Part shown: positions 1 to 7,385 of the stretch, one piece after another
How positions within the stretch are numbered: position 1 is the first letter of the stretch
How the letters are laid out: every line of letters starts with the position of its first letter
Assembly (NCBI RefSeq): GCF_000571935.1
Contig: NZ_ATAX01000035.1
Location: forward strand, 1-64,000
Reading direction: 5' to 3'
Source: Ruminococcus flavefaciens 007c
GTDB taxonomy: Bacteria; Bacillota; Clostridia; Oscillospirales; Ruminococcaceae
Length of the DNA stretch: 64,000 nucleotides
The notes under the pieces: model-generated
Told to the model about the DNA's origin: nothing
Database searches by the model: none
What the model saw: only the letters and a program-made list of their open reading frames with translations
Made by a program: the position numbers and the translations under genes

Positions 1-1171
1 TGTTATTGTCTCCCGTGCCAGGGTCGGGCTCAACGGGAATAATATTATTGTCTCCCGGGTCGGGTTCGGGCTCAACGGGAAGAATGTTATTGTCTCCCGT
101 GCCGGGGTCGGGCTCAACAGGGAGAATAGTATTATATCCCAGATCGTCTTCGGGATCTATGGGGAGAATAGTATCTCCCGACGGTGATATGTTGCCGAGT
201 ACCACGTCGATACAGAGGTCGATGTATGCTGAACGGTATTCATAGCCGTTGGGATACAGTCTCTGAAGTGTGTGGTATTTATCCATGGCAGTATCGAAGT
301 CACAGCCTATAATTCCGGTCAGCTTTGCGATGGAATCAGCATCTATACTGTTTCCGTACTCTCCAAGGAAGTATATCGCATCAGATCGGAGAGTATCGAC
401 ATCGCTCTTGAATTCGATAAGGGTACGGTAATTCTCGAGAAGTCCTGATCCGTATACCCTTTCCCAGAATTCGGCAGAGGTCTCGCTGCTGCCGACGGTA
501 TAGAGGCAGTTGTCTGTATAGCCTGTGGATATGAAGTCAACATACTGTACCAGTAACTCTATAGCCTTTTCGGTGGTATATCCGAGATACTGGATGCTGA
601 ATGCGCTCATTTCCAGAAGACTGTTCTTTTCGATGCCATTTATTTTGGTTATATTCTCATTTGAAAATACGACAGAAAGCAGTGTGCTGCCGAAAATATG
701 ATCGTTGTCAGCAGGAGAAGCCACAGTTACTATCTCTGTAGCAGTGCTGTTCATTATAAGCCCGCTGTATACGAAGTCTCTTATGGCGGTAGCTCCTTCA
801 AATGCCATTCCTGTTCTTGTTTCATCAGCTAATGTACCGTTGTATATTATTTCGAACCATTCTTCTCCCACAGCAGAGGACAGGGCTGTTTTAAATCCGT
901 CGCTGTTTATGAGTCTGATCTCTTCAGCGTCGTTCAGTACGAAAAATGTCCCGTTTTCAAAGTTCTTCGTGATGCCTGCGATATATTCCGCATCGTTGTT
1001 TGCGCTTATTATAAGAGTATTTACATTTGTTTCGGTCTGAAATGAAAAATTGGCTTTCAGGTCTGATAAAAAATCTTTAGCCTGAACTTCTGTCAAAGCT
1101 GAATCTGCGGAAACAGCGTTGGCTTCGCGCCAGCCGCTCATCCATGCTATTATTGCTGTTTCGTTTTCCAT
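1..1171 (-). CDS. Unknown protein with acidic Pro-Glu-Asp repeats, 3' end missing
   Basis: An open frame runs from ATG at 1171, with a GGAGG ribosome binding site at about 1178-1182, to the left edge without a stop; at least 390 codons are present. The first roughly 330 residues (start MENETAIIAWMSGWREANAV) look like a folded soluble domain with no signal peptide or membrane segment. The last residues before the edge are imperfect 11-16-residue repeats of the type ILPVEPDPGTGDNN, at least four copies, the first degenerate (ILPIDPEDDLGYN). Such proline and acid rich repeats usually act as linkers or wall spacers, so a further domain probably lies beyond the edge. I do not recognise the family and give no function. 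The frame is certain because the repeats and the N-terminal part share it without interruption. Confidence 0.8.
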   Translation of the reverse strand, partial: MENETAIIAWMSGWREANAVSADSALTEVQAKDFLSDLKANFSFQTETNVNTLIISANNDAEYIAGITKNFENGTFFVLNDAEEIRLINSDGFKTALSSAVGEEWFEIIYNGTLADETRTGMAFEGATAIRDFVYSGLIMNSTATEIVTVASPADNDHIFGSTLLSVVFSNENITKINGIEKNSLLEMSAFSIQYLGYTTEKAIELLVQYVDFISTGYTDNCLYTVGSSETSAEFWERVYGSGLLENYRTLIEFKSDVDTLRSDAIYFLGEYGNSIDADSIAKLTGIIGCDFDTAMDKYHTLQRLYPNGYEYRSAYIDLCIDVVLGNISPSGDTILPIDPEDDLGYNTILPVEPDPGTGDNNILPVEPEPDPGDNNIIPVEPDPGTGDNN

Positions 1172-1474
1172 TTTTTCCTCCTTGTACAGTATAGCGTAAA
1201 AAATTGGTGTTCGATGTGAATGTAGAGCTTATTATGTTATTATTGTTATATCTTTCTTAAATTGTCATAAGCTATAAGCGGTCTTTAAAACAATACTGAC
1301 CTCCATAACATAACAGCGTTATGTGCTCAAAAAGAAAAAGAATAGTTTAATTATTTTTAACTATGCATAATTTATTATACATTATTTGCAAAAATTTGTC
1401 AACTATAGCTCCCAGCGAGGCTTTTTGGACGGAAAAAGACAGCTTATTCAGGGGGGATAACAGCTGCTGAAGGC
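1172..1474. other. AT-rich intergenic region, no gene seen
   Basis: Between the two minus-strand genes I find no convincing open frame, RNA gene or repeat. It must hold the promoter of the gene starting at 1171, but I could not point to a pair of good hexamers. The stretch 1320-1400 is very AT rich. Confidence 0.5.
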
Positions 1475-1502
1475 AAAAAAGGAACGCCGTGAAAGGCGTT
1501 CC
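1475..1502 (-). terminator. Rho-independent terminator of degV
   Basis: Inverted repeat GGAACGCC (1481-1488) / GGCGTTCC (1495-1502) with a six-base loop. Read on the minus strand the stem is followed by a run of T (plus-strand A run 1475-1480). It lies just downstream of the degV stop. Confidence 0.85.
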
Positions 1503-1514
1503 CTGCATTACATA

Positions 1515-2387
1515 TTACTTGTTCTTTCTTCTGATGAGGACAGCCACAAGTTCGGGACCTATATTTGAGGAAACTACCGCACCGATGCTGCCGAACATCT
1601 CGGCTTTTTTGCCTGTTTTTTTACATAGCTCCTTCTCCAATTCCTTTGCAAGGGTGTTGTCCTTTCCGTGGAGAAGTATATACGGAGTCTGCGGAGTCAT
1701 ATTCTTTTCGACTATTTCCGCAAGCTTCGGAACTATATTCTTTTCGCCCCTGATCTTGTCAACGGTGGAAGTTTCGCCGTCGGCAAAGAGTATAACGGGC
1801 TTCAGACCGAGAAGCTCTCCCGCAAAGGCTTTTGCTGCGGAGATTCGTCCCGATTTCTTGGCATACTTCAGATTGTAGGGAACTGCGTATATACTGCATA
1901 CATTGAACCAGTCCTCAAGGTATGCCACTATCTCCTCGGCGTCGGCGCCGCGGCGTATCTTCTTTGCAGCTTCCATAACGGGATAGCCGTAGAAAAGGGT
2001 ATAGCATTTTGAGTCAAGGTTGAATATGCGGAGCTTGCCCCTGGCGGAGGGATTGTTCTCGAAGAAGTCCTCCTTGCCTATGATGGAGTTATTGTATGTT
2101 CCCGAGCCCTTGGAGTTGATGGAAACACTGATAATATCGGTATATCCCTGCTCAAAGAGCTCCTTGTAGGTCGCCTCAAAGGTCACGGGAGAGATCTGGG
2201 AATGCTTCGGTATCTCGTCGGTAGTCTCAAGGAGCTCGTAGAACTCCTGGGTGGACTTGTCATAGATCTCTCTGAAGCTTTCTCCTCCCACGGTCAGAGT
2301 GAAGGGTATGACCTTTATTCCCAGCTCATCTATTGTCTCTTTGGGAAGGTCACAGCATGAATCGGTAAGTATAATTATCTTTGACAT
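1515..2387 (-). CDS. DegV family fatty-acid-binding protein
   Basis: 290 residues, full length for the family. The N-terminus MSKIIILTDSCCDLP is the characteristic DegV start, and a later segment with GSGTYNN and LDSK resembles the lipid-binding pocket region. Family knowledge: DegV proteins bind a fatty acid; some (FakB) present it to the kinase FakA for acyl-phosphate formation. No fakA is visible here, so a FakB role is only possible. The AGGAG site is 8 bases before the ATG. The gene starts 13 bases after the stop of trmL and the two share the terminator at 1475-1502, so they form an operon. Confidence 0.88.
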   Translation of the reverse strand: MSKIIILTDSCCDLPKETIDELGIKVIPFTLTVGGESFREIYDKSTQEFYELLETTDEIPKHSQISPVTFEATYKELFEQGYTDIISVSINSKGSGTYNNSIIGKEDFFENNPSARGKLRIFNLDSKCYTLFYGYPVMEAAKKIRRGADAEEIVAYLEDWFNVCSIYAVPYNLKYAKKSGRISAAKAFAGELLGLKPVILFADGETSTVDKIRGEKNIVPKLAEIVEKNMTPQTPYILLHGKDNTLAKELEKELCKKTGKKAEMFGSIGAVVSSNIGPELVAVLIRRKNK

Positions 2388-2400
2388 ATCATTATCTCCT

Positions 2401-2898
2401 TTACCATTCGTATTTTGTCAGTTTTCCCTCACGGGAAAGATCAGGGTAATCCCATTGCCTCAGAACTTCGTATACCGCAATGGCTACCGAGTTGGAGAGA
2501 TTGAGGCTGCGCAGTTCATTGCGCATGGGTATTCTTACACAGTTTTCGGGGTTATCATGAAGGAGCTCCTCGGGAAGTCCCTTGTCCTCACGTCCGAATA
2601 CGAGGAAGGAGTTATCGGGGTATTCCGCTTCACTGTGGACGTGAAGTCCCTTTGTGGTGAAGTAGAAGAAGTGACCGTCCCGGTTCTTCATGAAAAAGTC
2701 CTCAAGGTTGTCGTAATAGGTGATGTCGAGCTTGTCCCAGTAGTCAAGTCCGGCACGTTTCAGGTGCTTGTCGCTCACCTCGAAGCCCAGGGGACGTACA
2801 AGATGGAGCCTTGCTCCCGTAACGGCGCAGGTTCTTGAGATATTTCCCGTGTTCTGGGGTATCTGCGGTTCTACAAGGACGATATTCAGATTATGCAT
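2401..2898 (-). CDS. trmL: tRNA (cytidine/uridine-34-2'-O)-methyltransferase TrmL
   Basis: 165 residues, the normal length of the short SPOUT enzymes that lack an extra RNA-binding domain. Near the N-terminus LVEPQIPQNTGNISRTCAVTGA carries the conserved N-x-G-x-x-R-T motif; near the C-terminus VFGREDKGLP and RIPMRNELRSLNLSNSVAIAVYE form the trefoil-knot SAM pocket. Family role: 2'-O-methylation of the wobble base in tRNA-Leu isoacceptors, in the cytoplasm. AAGGAG lies 4 bases before the ATG. First gene of a two-gene operon with degV. Confidence 0.92.
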   Translation of the reverse strand: MHNLNIVLVEPQIPQNTGNISRTCAVTGARLHLVRPLGFEVSDKHLKRAGLDYWDKLDITYYDNLEDFFMKNRDGHFFYFTTKGLHVHSEAEYPDNSFLVFGREDKGLPEELLHDNPENCVRIPMRNELRSLNLSNSVAIAVYEVLRQWDYPDLSREGKLTKYEW

Positions 2899-2981
2899 AA
2901 ATCTCCTTAGTATAATAGCGGCGTCAGCTCAGATAATAAAACTGTCCGCTATGCGGATAATAAACTATCGGAGCAACGGAT

Positions 2982-3155
2982 ATGGATATAAAATCACTTA
3001 TCAAGGGGACTGCTGCGGGAGCTGCTGTGGGTTTTGCCTGTTATGCGCTCTCAAATGCGCGTCCTCTGAAGAAAATGAGCATCAGACATGATGCTAGAAA
3101 GGCGCTGAAGGCTATTGGAGACCTTCTGGGCGATATAAAATCGGTAATTATGTAG
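2982..3155 (+). CDS. Small membrane-associated protein, 57 residues
   Basis: ATG at 2982, TAG at 3153-3155. The product begins MDIKSLIKGTAAGAAVGFAC and contains one glycine/alanine-rich hydrophobic stretch (residues 8-24) followed by a basic helix (RPLKKMSIRHDARKALKAIGDLL). This single-helix-plus-amphipathic-tail layout is common for small YtxH-like membrane proteins, but I cannot name a family. A short GGAG lies about 7 bases upstream. The 3' end overlaps the 3' end of ruvX by 8 bases on the other strand. The regular codon use and layout make it a likely real gene despite its size. Confidence 0.6.
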   Translation: MDIKSLIKGTAAGAAVGFACYALSNARPLKKMSIRHDARKALKAIGDLLGDIKSVIM

Positions 3156-3576
3156 GCTCTCCCGAATTGCGCCTGAAACCGAGATAGCTTTCAAGGATTA
3201 GCACTGCCGCAACTGCGTCCACTACTGCCTTGCGCTTTTTTCCGCGGGTGTTGGTGACGTTCAGCGCGTTATGGGCTGAAACAGTGGTGCAGCGTTCGTC
3301 CCAGAGCTTGACGGGACAGTCTGTGAGCTTTTCCAGCTCCTCGGCGAAGAGCCTGCATTTCTCGGCTCTTTCGCCCACTGTTCCGTTCATATTCATGGGA
3401 TAGCCCACAACTATCTGTTCAGCACGCTGCTCTTTTGCGAGAGCGGCGGTTTTTTCTATACATTTTGTGAAATCCTTTTCGGCTATGACGGTTACGGGAG
3501 AAGCTATCATTTCGCTTTTTCCGCAGACAGCTATACCCGTTCTTGCGTCGCCGAAGTCAACTGACATTATTATCAT
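3148..3576 (-). CDS. ruvX: Holliday junction resolvase-like RuvX (YqgF)
   Basis: 142 residues, typical length. The RNase-H-like fold is seen from VDFGDARTGIAV (first catalytic Asp), IVVGYPMNMNGTVGERAE and LWDERCTTVSAHNAL, ending with VVDAVAAVLILESYL, which carries the last acidic residue. The family acts in 16S rRNA 5' end processing and has been proposed as a junction resolvase. Start at the first ATG, 8 bases after AAGGAA; a second ATG four codons in is the only alternative. The neighbours suggest it is transcribed alone. Confidence 0.92.
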   Translation of the reverse strand: MIIMSVDFGDARTGIAVCGKSEMIASPVTVIAEKDFTKCIEKTAALAKEQRAEQIVVGYPMNMNGTVGERAEKCRLFAEELEKLTDCPVKLWDERCTTVSAHNALNVTNTRGKKRKAVVDAVAAVLILESYLGFRRNSGEPT

Positions 3577-3633
3577 GGTATTTTCCTTTTTATTTGCAGG
3601 AAACGCCGTTTTCGGCGTTCCGTAATCAACTGT

Positions 3634-3757
3634 GCAGGGGAGGATATTATCCGCTCATTAGGAGACGCCCTGCAAGATTGGGCGTCCTTAATGGGACGTC
3701 GAGGACGCCGTCCCCTACATTTCGGGCGGATAATATCCGCCCCTACTCGGCATAATT
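3634..3757. repeat. Composite palindromic intergenic repeat
   Basis: Three stem-forming units in 120 bp: one with GGATATTATCC (about 3640-3652), one with GACGCCC / GGGCGTC arms (about 3664-3688), and a third with GGGCGGATA / TATCCGCCC arms near 3723-3748. Closely related GGGGCGGATA palindromes occur at 8371-8395 and 39245-39267, so this is a dispersed REP-like family. No coding sense in any frame. Confidence 0.75.
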
Positions 3758-3848
3758 AACGTACTGTAAGCGATGTACGATTATCGTTATTGTTAAGAAT
3801 GAGCGAGTTTACGAGCGCCAACGTGGCAAGGGTGCAGCGTCACGCTGC

Positions 3849-4760
3849 TCACCAAGGCTTTACTGTGCCGATTATATTCTTGACGGAAGCAATACCCTTG
3901 CTGTCCAGCCAGTCGTTCATTTCCTCTATTATCCTTACAGGTGCATATGGGTCTGTGAATATTGCAGCTCCTACCTGTATCGCGGAAGCTCCCGCCATCA
4001 TGAGCTCGATGGCGTCACGTCCCGAGGACACGCCGCCCATACCGATAACAGGGATATTTACAGCGTTGGCTACTTGCCATACCATGCGGACTGCAATGGG
4101 GAATACGGCAGGACCGCTCATTCCGCCTACATTGTTGCGGAGTATAGGTCGGCCCGTGTTTATGTCTATCCTCATGCCGAGGAGAGTATTTATAAGTGAT
4201 ACTGCGTCAGCTCCTGCGGCTTCAACGGACTTGGCTATATCAGTGATACTGGTAACATTGGGGGAGAGCTTTACCACGAGAGGCTTCTTCGTGACTGCAC
4301 GTACTCTCTTTGTGACTTCGGCTGCCATTTCACAGCTGGTGCCGAATGCAGCTCCGCCCTGCTTTACGTTTGGGCAGGAGATGTTCAGCTCTATCATATG
4401 TACATCTGTATCTTCAAGCTTTGCCGCTACCTCTGCGCACTCGTCGGGGGTAGATCCTGCGATATTGGCAAGAACTACAAGGTTCTTGGTGAGCAGGTAG
4501 GGGAGCTCAGTGTCAATGAAATGGTCGATGCCGGGGTTCTGGAGTCCCACGGAATTCAGCATACCCGAGGGAGTCTCTGCAATTCTGGGAGCAAGATTTC
4601 CCGTGCGGAGATGAAGAGTCGTGCCCTTTGTGGCGATTCCGCCAAGCTTGTCAAGAGGGAAGAGCTCCTCGTATTCTCTGCCGTAGCCGAATACACCGGA
4701 AGCGGGGATTATTGGATTTTTGAAGTCTGTACCGCAGACTTTTACAGAAAGATCAGCCAT
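3849..4760 (-). CDS. pyrD: Dihydroorotate dehydrogenase B, catalytic subunit PyrD
   Basis: 303 residues, full length for class 1B. It oxidises dihydroorotate to orotate in pyrimidine synthesis with FMN; electrons pass through PyrK to NAD+. Seen: NPIIPASGVFGYG near the N-terminus, the catalytic-loop NISCPNVKQGG with the Cys base typical of class 1 enzymes, VKLSPNVTSI, and the FMN-phosphate motifs VIGMGGVSSGRDAIE and GASAIQVGAAIF. Its ATG overlaps the pyrK stop by one base (TAATG), so the subunits are translationally coupled. Other pyr genes are not in the window. Confidence 0.95.
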   Translation of the reverse strand: MADLSVKVCGTDFKNPIIPASGVFGYGREYEELFPLDKLGGIATKGTTLHLRTGNLAPRIAETPSGMLNSVGLQNPGIDHFIDTELPYLLTKNLVVLANIAGSTPDECAEVAAKLEDTDVHMIELNISCPNVKQGGAAFGTSCEMAAEVTKRVRAVTKKPLVVKLSPNVTSITDIAKSVEAAGADAVSLINTLLGMRIDINTGRPILRNNVGGMSGPAVFPIAVRMVWQVANAVNIPVIGMGGVSSGRDAIELMMAGASAIQVGAAIFTDPYAPVRIIEEMNDWLDSKGIASVKNIIGTVKPW

Positions 4761-5530
4761 TACCAGAGCACCTCCTCAGCATTGAATACAGGTCCGTCCT
4801 TGCAGACATGAGCGAAATATTCCTCGTCGTTGCGGACTGTGCGGCAGGCGCAGCCGAGACAGGCTCCGATACCGCAGGCCATGCGCTCCTCAAGGGAGAT
4901 CTGACAGAAAATACCGTTTTCCTTGCATATTGCGGCTATACCCTTGAGCATAGGCATGGGGCCGCAGGCGTATACCGCATCGATACCGCCTTGTTTTGCC
5001 AGCTCGGTAAAGGGCTGCGTAACAAAGCCGTGTATACCTGCGGAGCCGTCATCGGTGCAGAGTATGGTCTCTGCTCCTGTTCTGATGAAGTCGTTCTGAA
5101 GTATAACTGCGGAGGCGTTTCTGAAGCCGCTTATGGCAACTGCCTTTTTGCCGTAGAAGGCAGCAAGAGGAAGCATGGGCGGTGTTCCGATTCCTCCTCC
5201 GATAAGGACTACCTTATTATATGTATCGTTTAACGTGAAGCCGTGGCCGAGGGGAGCAAGCATATCTATAAGGTCGCCCTTGTTGAGCTTTGCTATCTCG
5301 GCAGTGCCCTCGCCGCGTATCTCGAATACAATGCGGAGAGTGCCCTTGTCCTTGTCTATGCCGCAGATGGATATTGGTCTGCGGAGAGTGTAGCCTTTGG
5401 CTCTTATATGTACGAACTGTCCCGGCGAAGCGGCTGCTGCCACCTCTGGACAGGCAATGGTGAAGCTGTATATCTCACAGGCAATGGCTTTTTTGTCTGT
5501 GATGATGTATTGTCCCTGTGTATACTTCAT
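4760..5530 (-). CDS. pyrK: Dihydroorotate dehydrogenase B, electron transfer subunit PyrK
   Basis: 256 residues, normal length. FAD-binding part RRPISICGIDKDKGTLRIVFEIRGEGT, NAD-binding part VVLIGGGIGTPPMLPLA, and C-terminal [2Fe-2S] site CGIGACLGCAC followed by a fourth Cys in AHVCKDGPVF. This is the ferredoxin-reductase-like partner that moves electrons from PyrD to NAD+. AAGGAGGT precedes the ATG by 5 bases. It is the first gene of the pyrKD operon and has its own consensus promoter at 5669-5697. Confidence 0.95.
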   Translation of the reverse strand: MKYTQGQYIITDKKAIACEIYSFTIACPEVAAAASPGQFVHIRAKGYTLRRPISICGIDKDKGTLRIVFEIRGEGTAEIAKLNKGDLIDMLAPLGHGFTLNDTYNKVVLIGGGIGTPPMLPLAAFYGKKAVAISGFRNASAVILQNDFIRTGAETILCTDDGSAGIHGFVTQPFTELAKQGGIDAVYACGPMPMLKGIAAICKENGIFCQISLEERMACGIGACLGCACRTVRNDEEYFAHVCKDGPVFNAEEVLW

Positions 5531-5668
5531 GGTTACCTCCTTGTGTAAATCACTGTCTGCACATTATATATATGCCGTACCTGTGCTGCGCAGCCCAAAG
5601 GGGACCGTTTCTATTAAGAACGATTCAGGCTGTCAGCATCCGAAAATGCAAAGATATGATTTTATACT
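5531..5668 (-). promoter_or_regulatory. pyrKD 5' leader, about 130 nt, possible control region
   Basis: Between the promoter and pyrK lies an untranslated leader with the self-complementary GCTGCGCAGC (about 5584-5593 on the plus strand) and a nearby C/T-rich GGTCCCCTTTGGG. Pyrimidine genes in Firmicutes are often controlled by PyrR-bound or UTP-sensed leaders, so regulation here is plausible, but I see no clear PyrR anti-antiterminator and no terminator with a T run. Confidence 0.35.
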
Positions 5669-5697
5669 ATTATACCATAGATATCCGGATTTATCAA
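5669..5697 (-). promoter_or_regulatory. Sigma-A promoter of pyrKD
   Basis: Minus strand TTGATA (5692-5697), 17-base spacer, TATAAT (5669-5674). The -10 is perfect consensus. It is the only strong promoter between pyrK and the divergent DUF1836 operon facing the other way. Confidence 0.85.
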
Positions 5698-5818
5698 TAC
5701 ACAGTTTGAAGTTGTCAGACCAATACGAAAAAGTGCGAAAATTTATGAAAACTGATGATTTTTAATGATAAATGCAAAAAAATATCTCAAAAAGCTTAAA
5801 ATCGTCTTCGGGCGACGT

Positions 5819-5847
5819 TTGAAGTTCATATGAACTTGTGATATAAT
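5819..5847 (+). promoter_or_regulatory. Promoter with palindromic operator in the spacer
   Basis: TTGAAG (5819-5824), 17-base spacer, TATAAT (5842-5847). A perfect 16-base palindrome AAGTTCATATGAACTT (5822-5837) overlaps the end of the -35 box and fills most of the spacer. A dimeric regulator bound there would block RNA polymerase. The first gene of the operon encodes a helix-turn-helix protein, so autoregulation is the simple guess. Confidence 0.8.
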
Positions 5848-5877
5848 CAAGTCATCGTCAGAGAGGAGTTAAAGACT

Positions 5878-6444
5878 ATGAACAGACTTATTCCGGGTAC
5901 TACAATGAAATTTACAGAACAGGCAAGAGAATCAGCTTTCTCTCTTATCTCTCCGGTGCTTCAGGCTACAGGAGGTCTTACGCTGTCACAGCTCTCAAAG
6001 CTCACAGGGCTGGAGGGTACGACGATCCAGAACTGGATCAAGCGCGGCTGGGTATCAGCTACAAAAGGAAAAAAATACTCCGAAAAGCAGATACTCCGCA
6101 TACTCCTTATAAATATGCTCCGCAAGGCTATGAAGCTGGAGGACATCGCTAATCTCATGCGCTATATCAACGGTGACGTTGAGGATACCTCAGATGACAT
6201 CATCGAAGAAGTCCTTCTTTATGATATTCTTTGCAGGATCATCTTCACTGCCGAGGACGAGGGCGCTTTCGATACAGAGCATATACAGTCACTGGTCGCA
6301 CGGGAAATAACGGAGAATAAAAGGGAGATCACTGATGATGAGAAGCTCCGTAAGGCCATGTATGTCATGGTCATGGGGTACAGGAGCGGATGTCTCAGGA
6401 CAGAAATGGAAAAGGGATTGGAAATCATTCTTGATGAGATGTGA
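5878..6444 (+). CDS. DUF1836 family protein with MerR-like helix-turn-helix
   Basis: 188 residues. Residues about 33-75 (GGLTLSQLSKLTGLEGTTIQNWIKRGWV then KYSEKQILRILLINMLR) match a MerR-type DNA-binding helix-turn-helix in which a stretch around NWIKRGWV is the wing region. The rest is helical and resembles DUF1836 proteins, a family of unknown function found in Firmicutes. GAGAGGAG precedes the ATG. It heads an operon with two small proteins (16-base gaps). The palindrome in its promoter is the natural candidate for its own binding site. Confidence 0.8.
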   Translation: MNRLIPGTTMKFTEQARESAFSLISPVLQATGGLTLSQLSKLTGLEGTTIQNWIKRGWVSATKGKKYSEKQILRILLINMLRKAMKLEDIANLMRYINGDVEDTSDDIIEEVLLYDILCRIIFTAEDEGAFDTEHIQSLVAREITENKREITDDEKLRKAMYVMVMGYRSGCLRTEMEKGLEIILDEM

Positions 6445-6459
6445 TATGAGGGTTTAATT

Positions 6460-6747
6460 ATGAAAAATGAAAGATCGGCTAACGGAACTGACAAATTCAA
6501 CTCAGCAAACAAAAATCAGGACACTTCATTTATGACAAGCTTCATGTGTCTGGGAATGAGTATAGGAATGTTGATCGGGGGACTTCTGTTCCATAACATG
6601 ATACTGGGCATGAGTGCAGGTATGTGCATCGGCATCGCCATCGGCGCAGGTCTTGACGACGAAAGGATCAAGAAGGCCATGCAGCAGGGCAGATCAGATG
6701 TCATCAACGTTGAGGGATATACCAAGGAACAGGATCAGTCGTTATAA
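6460..6747 (+). CDS. Small glycine-zipper membrane protein
   Basis: 95 residues. After a polar N-terminus, residues about 27-66 form two hydrophobic helices rich in Gly and Met (GMSIGMLIGGLLF, GMSAGMCIGIAIGAGL), a pattern like glycine zippers in small membrane proteins. The tail is charged. No family name or function can be given. It sits 15 bases after DUF1836 and 16 before the next gene, so co-transcription is likely. Confidence 0.72.
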   Translation: MKNERSANGTDKFNSANKNQDTSFMTSFMCLGMSIGMLIGGLLFHNMILGMSAGMCIGIAIGAGLDDERIKKAMQQGRSDVINVEGYTKEQDQSL

Positions 6748-6763
6748 GTAAAGGAGTATTGTT

Positions 6764-6964
6764 ATGGCAAATATCGTTCAGATGGTTGCTTTCAGACGCA
6801 AAAGAGTCATCAGGCTTTTTGAAAGATCCAAGGCTTTTTCAGCCGACAGTGCCAGGACTCTTGAAGAACTGGGGATCTATTATCCCGACGCAGCGTTTGA
6901 ATTGCTTTATGATAATGTGATCTCTGCAACAGGCGACGGAAAGTACTTTCTTAATAGGGGGTAA
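6764..6964 (+). CDS. Small conserved-looking protein, 66 residues
   Basis: Begins MANIVQMVAFRRKRVIRLFE; soluble, basic at the N-terminus and helical. GGAG lies about 9 bases before the ATG. Third gene of the DUF1836 operon. Its stop codon lies inside AGGGGGTAA, the first of many G-run motifs of the following non-coding region. Family not recognised. Confidence 0.65.
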   Translation: MANIVQMVAFRRKRVIRLFERSKAFSADSARTLEELGIYYPDAAFELLYDNVISATGDGKYFLNRG

Positions 6965-7027
6965 ACACAGCGGATACAGCTGTCTTTTCGGGGGATAGAT
7001 ACTGCTCTCGGAGCAGTGCGGCGTATT

Positions 7028-7060
7028 TCTCATACTCCGTTCGGGGGACGGAGTATGAGA
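7028..7060. other. Perfect 13-bp stem-loop with G-rich loop
   Basis: Arms 7028-7040 (TCTCATACTCCGT) and 7048-7060 with loop TCGGGGG. No T run follows on either strand, so it is not a standard terminator. It stands at the left side of the G-loop hairpin region and may be a processing or regulatory element. Confidence 0.7.
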
Positions 7061-7098
7061 CAAAACTCATCTGACCAAGTTAGGGATTCGAAGCTGAA

Positions 7099-7275
7099 AT
7101 AAGAGAAGGCTTCATTTAACAATAGTGTGCAGGTCGGGGGGCCGGGCACACAGGGGTAAACACTTTTCCATAAAGACACAGCAAGGGTGACAGAAACAGC
7201 CATGATATAGGGGTGATCGGGGGTAAATGATCGCTCCGCCGCATAGGGGTATGCGGCTATAAAGCTTCCTCTTAT
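7099..7275 (+). ncRNA. Candidate structured RNA with closing stem and G-loop hairpins
   Basis: No open frame explains this stretch. Bases 7099-7115 can pair with 7259-7275 (14 Watson-Crick pairs, one G-U and two mismatches), closing a domain of about 177 nt. Inside are GTGTGC / GCACAC (7125-7130 / 7146-7151), GATC / GATC (7215-7218 / 7229-7232) and GCCGCAT / ATGCGGC (7238-7244 / 7251-7257, loop AGGGGT). Several loops carry runs of four or five G. The strand is a guess from the upstream operon and the stem-loop at 7351-7384 that could end transcription. A known class such as the raiA motif is possible, but I cannot confirm it by eye. Confidence 0.5.
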
Positions 7276-7350
7276 GAAATGCTGATAAATAACATGATTT
7301 CAGACGAATCTCTGAGGGATAATGGGGATTATCTCGGTATAAGGGGAAAA

Positions 7351-7384
7351 GAAAGAGCTCGTGCAGGGGTGCGCGAGCTCTTTC
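7351..7384. terminator. Bidirectional terminator-like stem-loop
   Basis: A 14-bp stem (7351-7364 / 7371-7384, one G-U) with loop AGGGGT. On the minus strand it follows the kinase stop at 7386 and is followed by TTTTCCCC; on the plus strand the T tail is weak (GTTATTTC). Likely the kinase terminator; it may also end the plus-strand RNA upstream. Confidence 0.65.
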
Positions 7385-7385
7385 G

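Noticed and set aside
6..245. Plus-strand open frame with Gly-Ser repeats at the left edge
   Set aside because: It is the antisense of the Pro-Glu-Asp repeat part of the minus-strand gene, which has a start, a ribosome site and a continuous frame.
3577..3848. CRISPR array in the ruvX-pyrD gap
   Set aside because: The repeated parts are inverted, not direct, with no regular spacers.
7028..7060. Standard terminator of the DUF1836 operon
   Set aside because: The stem is strong, but no T run follows on either strand.
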